Source of the DNA: an uncultured Collinsella sp.
GTDB taxonomy: Bacteria; Actinomycetota; Coriobacteriia; Coriobacteriales; Coriobacteriaceae
Assembly (NCBI GenBank): GCA_900544205.1
Contig: UQUG01000004.1
Coordinates: 1-64,000, forward strand
Direction: 5' to 3'
DNA length: 64,000 nucleotides
The notes under the pieces were generated by a model. It did no database searches. It had not been told where the DNA came from and saw only the letters and a program-made list of their open reading frames with translations. Both the position numbers and the translations under genes were made by a program. Below are positions 9,500-17,836 of the stretch, in pieces. Every line of letters begins with the position of its first letter. Within the stretch, counting starts at the first letter, position 1.

Positions 9500-9991
9500 A
9501 TGGCTGCTTCGAATCCGCCTAAGGGGAGCGTTTCTTCTTCGTCCATCAAGCCGGTTACGCGCAAGGCCGTGCGTTGCCAGCGCGAGGTCGCTTGGCTTGT
9601 CACGCAGGCGGCGGGCAGGCTCGTGGCGACCACTCAGGACGTCAACGCGCCTACGCCGAGCTTTGTGCTGGCAGCGGCGCTGGATTTCGTGCGCCAATTG
9701 GAGCTTGCCGAACAGGATGCCGGCGGCCACCTCGACTACCAGAATGTTATGGCGCCCGACCTGCAAACGTTCTGCCACATGGCCAAGTTGCCCGCCGCGC
9801 CCAATGCGCTTTCGGACGCAGGCTACATGTTTACGCTTTCGGGCGCGGACCTTATCCGCGACATCTATGCATACTGCAGCGAGCTCGCCGAGCGCCACGT
9901 CTTTGACGCGGCTGAAATCAAACCGGGAAATGTCATCAAGCTGGTTCTTAGGCTGTTCTTGATGGACGGGTTCGGGGCCATGCCGGCGTAA
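9500..9991 (+). CDS. conserved-looking hypothetical protein
   Basis: The product is 163 aa with no domain I recognise. It has a Ser-rich N-terminus, then predicted helices (VTRKAVRCQREVAWLVTQAA, FVLAAALDFVRQLELAEQ). A GGGAGGG site 4 nt before the ATG supports the start. It is soluble by composition, with no signal peptide or membrane segment. It follows the methyltransferase by 125 bp on the same strand, so it could be an accessory part of the same island, but nothing in its sequence links it to restriction. The last residues (LRLFLMDGFGAMPA) are hydrophobic. Confidence 0.6.
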   Translation: MAASNPPKGSVSSSSIKPVTRKAVRCQREVAWLVTQAAGRLVATTQDVNAPTPSFVLAAALDFVRQLELAEQDAGGHLDYQNVMAPDLQTFCHMAKLPAAPNALSDAGYMFTLSGADLIRDIYAYCSELAERHVFDAAEIKPGNVIKLVLRLFLMDGFGAMPA

Positions 9992-10091
9992 GCCGAGTCT
10001 TCAGCATCACCGTCGACTGAGCAACAACCGCTTTACCTTAGTGGGCGCCAATTGAGGGTCGATTATTGGGTCGCCTCGTCCACTAACGCAT

Positions 10092-11558
10092 TTATTCCAC
10101 GCGCTCTGACAGTCGATACTTGCGGTTGCGGCTCGTCGCCGGCGCCGTGGGCTCAAGCTCGCCTTGAGCAATGAGCGCGTTGACGCGCGACCTTACCTGG
10201 GAAATTGTAAGCCCCGTACGTTCTGCCAGCTCACGCGTCCCCAGCTCGCCGTAGTGTTTGAGTGCCGTCACAATTAAGCCCCCGCCATGATCGACCGGCT
10301 CGATCTTTGAACGGTAAAGTACGACCTTGAACCGATCGAACCCCGGGCAGAACAGGGGCTCGGCCAGACCATGCGCGCGCATGGCATCGATCATCATCGG
10401 GATGCCCGAGCCATTGCCCTCAGCCGGCGAACCTGCGCCATCCGGCAGCGGGACAATCGACATGAGTTTCACGAGCGTCGCGTTACGGCATCGGGAGCTG
10501 CCGTCAAACAAGTTCTCGCGAGTCTTTCCCCCGTAAAGGCCGCCAGGATTCGTCACCTCGACACGATCGTCAAAGACGTCGACGGCAATCGATTGTCCAC
10601 AGAACCGATCCCCGTATTCTCGATGGATTACGGCGTTGGCGATTGCCTCGCGCAGAACCTCCTCGGGAATCTCCAGCGAGTCGACACGCGAGACGCCTTG
10701 GACGGTCGAGGTTCGCCGCAAATTCTTGGCGACGGCCGCGACGGCATCCGAGATCATCTCGCCTAGGGTGCCCTCGCAGACTGTGCGGTCCATAAACCTT
10801 AGTGGCCCCGCAGCTCCCTTTTGAGTTCCCACGTGGACAGCCACATCAATGAAGAGCTTGGGATAGAACTGCTGAGGGTAAACGCCCGCGGCAAGGAGGC
10901 CGGCCTTGGTAACATTGCCCCGGAAGTCGAGGAAATTCAGACGCTCCATCTTTGTCTTCTTGTCCGCCGCACCGCGCATCGCTCGAGGCGTCAACGAATA
11001 GGCACGCTCTATCGTGCGGTCGACCAGCGACTCGTCGAGATCGCCCACACTCGTGCCGGGCACCGCATCGCGATCGCTAGGACTCGTCCGTTCATATGAC
11101 GACAGTGCCAAAACCTCGGTCGATGAAAGCGGCACATCTTTGTCATCAATGCGCTTGTAGCTGCCGCCCTGGGCGCCCCGCTCTATGACATAGCAGGGCT
11201 TGCTCGACGGATCGAGCTCCTCAATCGCAATGACGAGAACGATGACGCCCTGAAGCTCCACTCGCTCGATCGTGTATTTAGGCGGATTGGCCAGCTTTCC
11301 TCGACCGCCCGCATCACCCATGCCTGACACAAATTGGTTGAGCACTTTCTCGGTCTCGAAGTTCTCAACCGGGACAAAACCTGCGCGCTCACTCACTCCG
11401 AGCACGATGGTTCCGCCGGCAGTGTTCGCGAATGCGCTCACCGTTTCCCACACGTCGCGGGAAAGCGTCGTGGCGCTCTCCTTCACTTCGACGTTAAGAT
11501 CATCCGAGCCCATACGCCTTAAAGACTCAAGCAGACCGGTCAGCTCGTTTTCGTTCAT
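10092..11558 (-). CDS. AlbA_2-type ATP-binding regulator (Schlafen-like AAA_4 plus GHKL-like domain)
   Basis: The 488-aa product has the AlbA_2/Schlafen AAA_4 domain at the N-terminus (NVEVKES and FANTAGGTIVLGV), a middle segment, a GHKL-like domain (LREAIANAVIHREYG, DRVEVTNPGGL), and a C-terminal winged helix near 430-485 (LGTRELAERTGLTISQVRSR). Such proteins are annotated as putative transcriptional regulators and some lie in defence islands. ATG at 11558 is preferred over the GTG two codons earlier because AAGGAC then has a 7-nt spacer. Its upstream region is packed with TATCTCTC/GAGAGATA repeats that may be its operators. Confidence 0.82.
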   Translation of the reverse strand: MNENELTGLLESLRRMGSDDLNVEVKESATTLSRDVWETVSAFANTAGGTIVLGVSERAGFVPVENFETEKVLNQFVSGMGDAGGRGKLANPPKYTIERVELQGVIVLVIAIEELDPSSKPCYVIERGAQGGSYKRIDDKDVPLSSTEVLALSSYERTSPSDRDAVPGTSVGDLDESLVDRTIERAYSLTPRAMRGAADKKTKMERLNFLDFRGNVTKAGLLAAGVYPQQFYPKLFIDVAVHVGTQKGAAGPLRFMDRTVCEGTLGEMISDAVAAVAKNLRRTSTVQGVSRVDSLEIPEEVLREAIANAVIHREYGDRFCGQSIAVDVFDDRVEVTNPGGLYGGKTRENLFDGSSRCRNATLVKLMSIVPLPDGAGSPAEGNGSGIPMMIDAMRAHGLAEPLFCPGFDRFKVVLYRSKIEPVDHGGGLIVTALKHYGELGTRELAERTGLTISQVRSRVNALIAQGELEPTAPATSRNRKYRLSERVE

Positions 11559-11610
11559 CTGCACGTCCTTTCGCTCGGTCCCGCGGAGAATGCCGCGGAT
11601 AGATTTCCCT

Positions 11611-11853
11611 CGTCTCTCAGTTATCTCTCGTAATTATCTCTCATCTATCTCTCTATCTCTCGGCTTAGAGATAAGAGATAGATAGAGATGGAATGTCTAC
11701 CATTTGCTTCATTTATACATATTTTTGCTGGTAGAACAATCGGTATTGAGACAATACCATGATTGCCTGTCTCTTTGCTGCTCAGTTATCTCTCATATTT
11801 TTCTCTCATCTTCCTGTCATCTCTCATATTAGAGACGAATGAGAGACGAGAGA
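11611..11853. repeat. cluster of TTATCTCTC / GAGAGATAA motifs
   Basis: The sequence upstream of the AlbA_2 gene repeats one short motif in both orientations: TTATCTCTC at 11621, 11634 and 11786, CTATCTCTC at 11645 and 11653, and inverted copies in 11667-11689 and 11831-11853. The 11645-11689 part can fold on itself. There is no coding potential. Dense direct and inverted half-sites suggest multiple binding sites for a regulator, most simply the adjacent gene's product. Confidence 0.6.
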
Positions 11854-11861
11854 TACACGAG

Positions 11862-12042
11862 TGATGGACGAGCGAGGATTTTCGGACGGTCGGATATCGA
11901 GAGTGGATATTCGGACGGTTTTTGGGGCTTTTGCGGCAGATTCCGTCCAAATAACCATTCTCGTTCGATAGGTATCCGGAAATCCTCGCTCGTCCGTCCG
12001 AACATCCACTCTCGTTTGGCGAGTGTCCAATTATCCATGCTC
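11862..12042. repeat. TCCACGCTCG-family intergenic repeat, copy A
   Basis: Degenerate copies of a roughly 22-nt unit (consensus GTCCGAAAATCCACGCTCGT) appear in both orientations: forward-complement copies at about 11869-11920 and inverse copies at 11943-12042. The two blocks can pair over a long imperfect stem. Related arrays occur at 16211-16380 and 17667-17790. The 620-bp gap from 11559 to 12179 holds only this block, the preceding motif cluster and the leader of the peptidase gene. Confidence 0.6.
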
Positions 12043-12179
12043 ATGCAGCGGGCACGCGGGGCCTTTGCCCAATCCGCCAGCATCGTCTCCAGTTCGTTGC
12101 AGAGCCGTGGCCCCATATGGGTATACTCTCGAGGATTCGACTCGATTCACCCCCGCTGGGGCGTCAAAGGAGACTGCAT

Positions 12180-15100
12180 ATGCCCACCACCTCAACCGAC
12201 CCGCGCGCCGCTGCTGCCGCGCTGCTGGTGCCCGGTACCACCTGCCACGACTTTGCCGTCGAGCGCTGCGAGACCGTGCCCGAGCTCGACTCGGACGCCT
12301 ACGTGCTGCGCCACATCGCCTCGGGCGCTCGCCTGCTGTACCTGGCGTGCGACGACGAAAACAAGGCCTTTGCCATTGGCTTTAAGACGCCGCCGGCCGA
12401 TTCCACCGGCGTGTTCCATATTCTTGAGCACTCGGTGCTGTGCGGATCGGCCAAGTTTCCCGTCAAGGAGCCGTTTGTCGACCTGATCAAGAGCTCCATG
12501 CAGACGTTCCTCAACGCCATGACCTACCCCGACAAGACCATCTACCCCGTTGCCACCACCAACGAGCAGGACCTGTACAACCTGATGGACGTGTACCTGG
12601 ACGCGGTGTTCAACCCGGCCATCTACACTAAACCCACCATTTTTGAGCAGGAGGGCTGGCACTACGAGTTGGACCTGCCAGAGGGCGCCGAGGGCGAGGG
12701 CGACGGCAGCTCCGCGAGCCTGCGCGAGGGCACGCTGCGCTATAACGGCGTGGTATTCAACGAGATGAAGGGTGCGCTGTCCGATCCCATGAGCGTGCTG
12801 GACGACGCCGTCAACGCCGCGCTCTATCCCGACACCGCCTATGCGCACGAGAGCGGCGGTGACCCGCGCGCGATCCCCGCGCTCACCTACGAGCAGTTCC
12901 TGGATACGCACGCGCGCCACTACAATCCTTCCAACTCCTACATCACGCTCTACGGCGACCTGGACGTGGACCGCGCGCTGGCGTTTTTGGACGAGCGCTA
13001 TCTGTCGCAGCCGAGTGCTGCGAGCCGCCGCATGGACGCTGCCGTCGCCGCCGGCGAGGACCCGTCCACGCTGGCGCCCAATCCGCTGGGCGTGCAGGCA
13101 CCCGTGACCTGCGAGTACAAGCGCGTCGAGATGGCCACCACGCCCGAGAACGCTCTGATTGGCCTGGGCCTTGTGCTGGGCAGCGCGCTCGACCGCAAGC
13201 GCACGATCGCGGCGGATATCCTGTTTGAGGCACTGCTGGGCTCCAACGAAGCGCCGGTTAAGAAGGCCATTCTGGCCGCCGGCCTGGGCGGCAACGTGGT
13301 GAGCTACACCGCGGCCGAGAGCCTGCAGCCCTACGAGCTCATCATGCTGCAAAACGCACAGCCCGGCGTGGCGCGTGAGCTGCGCCGCGTGTTCCAGGAC
13401 GCCTGCCGCGACCTATGCGAGCATGGCGTTCCGCGCGAGCGCCTGGAAGCCATCATCAGCAGCAACGAATACGACCTGCGCCAGCGCGACTACGGTATCG
13501 CCGACGGCGTGGCCATTGCGTGCGACGCGCTGAGCACATGGCTCTACGATGACGACGCCGCGACGCTGGCGCTCAAGTACGGCCCGGTGTACGAGGAGCT
13601 GCGTAGCGAGCTGGACGGCAGCTATTTTGAGGACCTGCTGCGCGAGCTGGTGCTGGAAAACGACCACATGGCACTGGTCGAGCTGGTGCCGGTGGACGCC
13701 GCCGAGGGCGCGGAGGGTGCCGAGGCCGCCGAGCTGGCAGCCAAGCGCGATGCCATGACCGATGCCGAGCTGGCCGACGTGGTCGAGCGCACGGCCGCGC
13801 TGCGTGCCGCGCAGGAGGCCGAGGACACACCCGAGGCCAAGGCCACACTGCCGCGCCTGCGCGTGTCCGACATTGGCGAGGCGCGCCCCGAGCCGCCGCT
13901 GGTCGTGGACACGACCGCGCCCATCCCCTGCCTGCGCCACGGCATCCCCACCAACCGTCTGGCCTACGCCATGCAGTATTTCGACCTGAGCTGCGTCGCG
14001 TTTGAGGACCTGCCCTATGTGACACTGCTCTGCCGCCTGCTTAAGCAGCTGCCCACGCGCGAGCACTCGGCCGAGGAACTCGACAACTTGCTCGCTGGCA
14101 AGCTCGGCTTTTTGAGCTTTACGACCGAAGTCATGACGCAGCCCGAAGTGGACGGCGTGCGCCCCTACCTGCTGGTGAGCGCCGGCACCCTGTCCGAGAA
14201 GATCGATGCGCTGGCGAGTCTGCCGCGCGAGGTATGGTCGAGCACGCTTTTGCTCGATGCCGACGCCGGCCGAGTGCGCGACGTGCTCACGCAGATTCGC
14301 ATTGGGCTTGAGCAGGGCTTTATCAACAACGGCCACTCGGCGGCACTCGGCCGCGCGATGAGCTACAGCTCGCCTTCGGCCGTGGTGCGCGAGCAGCTCT
14401 CGGGCGTAGACTTCTACCTGTTCTTGCGCGATCTGCTCGAGCACTTTGACGAGCGCGTGGACGGGCTGCGTACCAAGCTTGCCGAGCTGGCGGAGCGCAT
14501 CTTTGTGGCCGATGGCTGCATGGCGAGCTTTACCGGCAGCGACGAGGACTTTGACGCATACTGGGCCGCCGCGGGTAACCTGGGGCTGGGCGCTGGCGAC
14601 GGCACCGATGCCGGCCGCGACGCGCTCGTGGTGCCAACGCCGCGCGACCGCCACGAGGCTTTTGTCATCCCCAGCGACATCTGCTTTGCGGCAAGCGCGT
14701 GCGACCCGCGTCGCCTGGGCATTGACGTGACGGGCGCCTGGGCGGTTGCCGCCAACGCACTCTCCTACGACTACCTGTGGAACGAGATCCGCGTGAAGGG
14801 CGGCGCGTACGGCTGCGGATTCCGCGCAGCCGGCGAGCGTCAGGCGGCGTTCTACACCTACCGCGACCCGGCAATCGACCCCTCGATTGAGCGCGTGGAG
14901 CGCGCGGGTGCATGGCTTAGCAGCTTTGAGCCCGACGAGGCCGCCTTTGAGGGCTTTATCGTGAGCTGTGTGAGCGGCATGGACGCGCCGGTGAAGCCGT
15001 ACGCACTCACCAAGCGCCGCAACACGACCTACCTGGCCGGGCTCGATCCGCATGCGCGCGAGGAGCGTCGCGCCCAGATGCTCGCCGCCACGCCCGGTGA

Positions 15101-15224
15101 GCTGCGCTCGCTCGGCGCCGACGTGACGCGCATCGCAGCCGTCTCACCCACCTGTGTCTTTGGCGGCCGAGACGTCATCGCCAAGAGCAACGCCGGCTTT
15201 AACGTCATCGACCTGCTGGGCTAA
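12180..15224 (+). CDS. M16C zinc metallopeptidase (presequence-protease/insulinase type)
   Basis: The 1014-aa product has the size and layout of M16C proteases (PreP, Cym1): four related domains in one chain forming a closed chamber that degrades short peptides. The inverted zinc motif HILEH (His80, Glu83, His84) and the distal ligand region GVVFNEMKG are present. The start at 12180 follows AAAGGAGA with 6-nt spacing; an upstream in-frame ATG at 12117 lacks a site. There is no signal peptide, so it should act in the cytoplasm in peptide turnover. It is monocistronic with its own terminator. Confidence 0.93.
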   Translation: MPTTSTDPRAAAAALLVPGTTCHDFAVERCETVPELDSDAYVLRHIASGARLLYLACDDENKAFAIGFKTPPADSTGVFHILEHSVLCGSAKFPVKEPFVDLIKSSMQTFLNAMTYPDKTIYPVATTNEQDLYNLMDVYLDAVFNPAIYTKPTIFEQEGWHYELDLPEGAEGEGDGSSASLREGTLRYNGVVFNEMKGALSDPMSVLDDAVNAALYPDTAYAHESGGDPRAIPALTYEQFLDTHARHYNPSNSYITLYGDLDVDRALAFLDERYLSQPSAASRRMDAAVAAGEDPSTLAPNPLGVQAPVTCEYKRVEMATTPENALIGLGLVLGSALDRKRTIAADILFEALLGSNEAPVKKAILAAGLGGNVVSYTAAESLQPYELIMLQNAQPGVARELRRVFQDACRDLCEHGVPRERLEAIISSNEYDLRQRDYGIADGVAIACDALSTWLYDDDAATLALKYGPVYEELRSELDGSYFEDLLRELVLENDHMALVELVPVDAAEGAEGAEAAELAAKRDAMTDAELADVVERTAALRAAQEAEDTPEAKATLPRLRVSDIGEARPEPPLVVDTTAPIPCLRHGIPTNRLAYAMQYFDLSCVAFEDLPYVTLLCRLLKQLPTREHSAEELDNLLAGKLGFLSFTTEVMTQPEVDGVRPYLLVSAGTLSEKIDALASLPREVWSSTLLLDADAGRVRDVLTQIRIGLEQGFINNGHSAALGRAMSYSSPSAVVREQLSGVDFYLFLRDLLEHFDERVDGLRTKLAELAERIFVADGCMASFTGSDEDFDAYWAAAGNLGLGAGDGTDAGRDALVVPTPRDRHEAFVIPSDICFAASACDPRRLGIDVTGAWAVAANALSYDYLWNEIRVKGGAYGCGFRAAGERQAAFYTYRDPAIDPSIERVERAGAWLSSFEPDEAAFEGFIVSCVSGMDAPVKPYALTKRRNTTYLAGLDPHAREERRAQMLAATPGELRSLGADVTRIAAVSPTCVFGGRDVIAKSNAGFNVIDLLG

Positions 15225-15229
15225 CGCAC

Positions 15230-15270
15230 AAAGGTAGATTTTTGGGGCATGCCTGAAAATCTACCTTTTT
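15230..15270 (+). terminator. terminator of the M16C gene
   Basis: A perfect 13-bp stem (15230-15242 with 15256-15268) and 13-nt loop ends in a T run, 5 bp after the stop codon. The loop contains GGCATGCC; a related sequence with GGCATGCCCAAAAATCTA lies at about 18878. Confidence 0.9.
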
Positions 15271-15293
15271 CATTTGCCGCAGTCTGCCGGTTT

Positions 15294-15434
15294 GTCTCGA
15301 TCTGTAACATCTAGGCGGTAATATTGGATCCAGATGTTACAAATCGAGACGTTTTCGGATGATGCCGGCCCTTTGTCTCAATCTGTAACATCTAGGTCAG
15401 ATTTTGCAGAGTTACTGTTACAGATCGAGACAAA
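15294..15434. repeat. two tandem inverted-repeat units with a GTCTCGATCTGTAACA core
   Basis: Unit 1 pairs 15294-15312 with 15332-15350 (18 of 19 bp). Unit 2 pairs 15372-15390 with 15416-15434 (18 of 19 bp). The arms are the same sequence (TTTGTCTCGATCTGTAACA type) but the loops differ. The units fill most of the 365-bp gap before the cyclo-ligase gene and have no coding frame. Confidence 0.75.
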
Positions 15435-15535
15435 CCGCCGCAGACGCCCGCTCTTCGTCAAAACTGTCACGAAGGTGTCCATGAACTGCCCCCTTGCGAT
15501 GCTTTGTGTTGTGGTTTGGGCGTTTGCTCAGATAA

Positions 15536-15573
15536 AACCTGCCAAAATAAACCCGTCCCTTTTTGGTAGGTTT
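15536..15573. repeat. AACCTGCCAAAAT palindromic repeat, copy 1
   Basis: AACCTGCCAAAA and TTTTTGGTAGGTT flank an AACCCGTCCC core and form a stem with one wobble. GTTTGCTCAGATAAA precedes it. Three more copies lie at 25071, 27203 and 34548. It sits just before the ribosome site of the next gene. Confidence 0.7.
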
Positions 15574-15589
15574 GGGAGAGGGGGCTGGA

Positions 15590-16186
15590 ATGGATAAGGC
15601 TGAGTTGCGGCGGGCGGTGATTGCTCGGCGCGATGCTCTTGATTTGGACTTGCGGGCGGCGAAGTCTGCTGATATCTGTGCGCGGCTGGTTGAGCTGCTG
15701 GGCCGCTCGGATGCCGCGGCGCCGCGCGCCGTTGCCGTCTATGCCGCGATGGGTTCCGAGGCAGACCCTGCCGCGTTTGCCGCTGCAGCCGCCGTGCGCG
15801 GCTGGCGCGTAGCCTATCCGTGCATGCTCTCGGCAATTGATGCCGCAGCTTGTGGCCAGCGCATGTGCATGCGGGCAGTTGCCGCCGACGATGCGTCCGC
15901 GGCTCCGTTTATCGCCCACCCCACGCGGGCCTTCGCGGCCACGGACATCGACAGCAACCACTTCCCTATCGTGCCTGCCGAAGCTCTCGACATGATCGTC
16001 GTGCCGCTCGTGGCCTTCGACCAAACCGGCGCGCGCCTGGGCTACGGCGGCGGTTGCTATGACCGCTATCTGCCCATGCTCTCGTCCGCATGTCAAATCA
16101 TCGGCATAGCCTTTGACGAGCAGCGTGTCGGCCACGTTCCCACCGACGCCCACGACCTGCCGCTACCCCACATCATCAGCGCCTGA
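15590..16186 (+). CDS. 5-formyltetrahydrofolate cyclo-ligase
   Basis: The 198-aa product converts 5-formyl-THF to 5,10-methenyl-THF using ATP, keeping one-carbon folates usable. Family features are the N-terminal KAELRRAVIARRDAL helix, the AVYAAMGSEADP segment, and the C-terminal ligand loop RLGYGGGCYDRYLP with the following IGIAFDEQ. The length is usual for the family (about 180-200 aa). The ATG at 15590 follows a GGGAGAGGGG purine run. It is monocistronic, preceded by repeats and followed by the next repeat array. Confidence 0.93.
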   Translation: MDKAELRRAVIARRDALDLDLRAAKSADICARLVELLGRSDAAAPRAVAVYAAMGSEADPAAFAAAAAVRGWRVAYPCMLSAIDAAACGQRMCMRAVAADDASAAPFIAHPTRAFAATDIDSNHFPIVPAEALDMIVVPLVAFDQTGARLGYGGGCYDRYLPMLSSACQIIGIAFDEQRVGHVPTDAHDLPLPHIISA

Positions 16187-16210
16187 TCGCCGCTGTATCG
16201 CACCCGCAAG

Positions 16211-16380
16211 ATGAGCGTGGAAAATCTCCCACTTTGAGCCCCCTTACGAGCCAAAAACGGGAGATTATCCACGCTCATTCAACAAGCGTCCAAAAATCCA
16301 CGCTCGTGTGTCCGAAAATCCACGCTTAACCAATGCGCGTCCAGATTTCCACACTCGTCCGTCCGGATTTCCACGCTCGT
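16211..16380. repeat. TCCACGCTCG-family repeat, copy B (hairpin plus array)
   Basis: A 20-bp arm at 16211-16230 pairs with 16259-16278 (19 of 20). It is followed by four degenerate tandem units of the GTCCgAAAATCCACGCTCG type up to 16380, abutting the stop of the next minus-strand gene. Confidence 0.75.
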
Positions 16381-16385
16381 GCGGC

Positions 16386-17369
16386 TCAACGCTCTGCAAC
16401 CGCCTCAGCACACACGCGCGGTACGCCGGCAACTTTGAGCTTGCGATCGAGCTTTATCGGGTCCCTCAGATCATCCCAGCACAAGCGCACGATCTTGCAG
16501 TTATCAAGCAGCGAAAGCCTCGACTCGCGCTGACGCTCATCAAACTGCGCCTTCGCAAGCTTACCCTCCTCCGCCGCTTTCTCGCTTTTAACGAATCCGT
16601 CGAACTCCCCGATAATCAGTCGGTCGCCCACACGCCACAAGTAGTCAACGCGATATGGCCGTCCCGGCTCAACTGGGTCGAACAGCTCAACTTGCAGCTC
16701 CGGCGTCTGCCAGCCGCGCTCGATCATCAGCGCGCGTGCCTTGGACTCGCCGCCGCTTTCCGACAGGCCATCGGCACACCGCGCAACCCTGCGCGCCGTC
16801 ACAACACCGCGACGATTCAGGCCAAGCTTGTCGACAGTCTCAACGAGATGCTCCATCGACAACAGCTGCTCATGAAGCGCTGAGTCCGCAATGATCAGTC
16901 CCTCGACAAACGATGCATCGACCAAGCAATCCGTAATCGTTTGATCGATATCGGTTACGGCGATATCCATCTGGGTGGCCCGTGTTTGACGAGCATAGCG
17001 ATGACGAATGACCTGAGAGCCCGGCGTCGTCGATTGGGCCGGCATCGCGGCGATATGGATGTGCGTCAAATTGGCATGCGAAACCGAAAGGCCATAGATA
17101 ACAGCCGCCGTATAGGAGCAAAATGTCCAGTCGGGGTGCTTTTGCGCAAGCGCCCGCACCCGATGCAGATAACGCTGCCGAAACTTGAGCTCGGACCAGT
17201 ATTCCGGACGCGCATACAGCCCCGGCATGACCACCTCTAGACTTCCCACCTCCGCCCGCCGCTCAATCTGCTTTGCCTCCGCCGCCGTGCGCGCGTACAC
17301 GCAGCTCATCTGCTGTTCGCATGCTTTAATGTGACTTGCAAGTCTTTGATTCGCCGTCATGTTTCCCAT
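16386..17369 (-). CDS. AbiEi-like protein with C-terminal endonuclease-like domain
   Basis: The product is 327 aa from ATG 17369 (GGGAGG 4 nt upstream). The N-terminal half looks like the AbiEi-type antitoxin/regulator fold common in actinobacteria: a winged-helix region giving VVMPGLYARPEYWSELKF, then SYTAAVIYGLSV. The C-terminal half has the pattern of a DUF559/Vsr-like nuclease fold (PYRVDYLWRVGDRLIIGEFDG, then IVRLCWDDL), with possible catalytic Asp and Glu. No AbiEii-like toxin gene is adjacent, so it is an orphan. Its role (regulator, antitoxin or nuclease) is unknown. Both flanks carry the same repeat family. Confidence 0.65.
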   Translation of the reverse strand: MGNMTANQRLASHIKACEQQMSCVYARTAAEAKQIERRAEVGSLEVVMPGLYARPEYWSELKFRQRYLHRVRALAQKHPDWTFCSYTAAVIYGLSVSHANLTHIHIAAMPAQSTTPGSQVIRHRYARQTRATQMDIAVTDIDQTITDCLVDASFVEGLIIADSALHEQLLSMEHLVETVDKLGLNRRGVVTARRVARCADGLSESGGESKARALMIERGWQTPELQVELFDPVEPGRPYRVDYLWRVGDRLIIGEFDGFVKSEKAAEEGKLAKAQFDERQRESRLSLLDNCKIVRLCWDDLRDPIKLDRKLKVAGVPRVCAEAVAER

Positions 17370-17666
17370 GTCGCCTCCCAACTCTTGGAACGGCGCAAAC
17401 GTACCAGACGGTTTCATGCGAAGTCTGACCAAATACCGTCCAAGCGCTGACCAAATGCTTGACGGTTTTGGACGTTTTAGGCTGATGGCTTATATCTGCA
17501 GGTAGAAGCCTTGCCAAGAGGTCCCTGTCTCCACATTTTGAGGCCTTGGTCCATTGGATTATCAGAAAGAAAAACCCGTCGAGATTCAAGACTACGCCAA
17601 ATGCGACTTTGCCTCTGCATGCACCGTCTCTTAGCCGAGCCATCGGCATCTACATGCCTAAAAAAT

Positions 17667-17790
17667 GAGCGTGGATAATCTCCCGTTTTGAGCCTAGTTT
17701 TGAGCCAAAAGTGGGAGATTATCCACGCTCGATTTGTAAACGTCCGAAAATCCACGCTCGTGTGTCCGAAAATCCACGTTCGTCACGCCG
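17667..17790. repeat. TCCACGCTCG-family repeat, copy C (hairpin plus array)
   Basis: GAGCGTGGATAATCTCCC at 17667-17684 pairs perfectly (18 bp) with 17713-17730. Two tandem units (GTCCGAAAATCCACGCTCGT type) follow. In the rest of the 467-bp gap (17370-17836) I see no gene; 17425-17465 carries a CTGACCAAAT motif shared with 46896-46925. Confidence 0.8.
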
Positions 17791-17836
17791 CGAGCACAGC
17801 AACGGCCGCAGCAGCAACCACAGCTACAGCCGCAGC

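Noticed and set aside
12192..15053. Long open frames on the minus strand opposite the M16C peptidase gene
   Set aside because: They mirror the codon bias of the real gene, have Arg/His/Gly/Val-rich composition, no ribosome sites and no recognisable domain.
17326..17755. Small minus-strand frames between metA and the AbiEi-like gene
   Set aside because: They overlap the repeat array and the AbiEi-like leader, have poor starts and no similarity I recognise.
16211..17790. CRISPR array
   Set aside because: The tandem units are degenerate, contiguous without unique spacers, and no cas genes are present.
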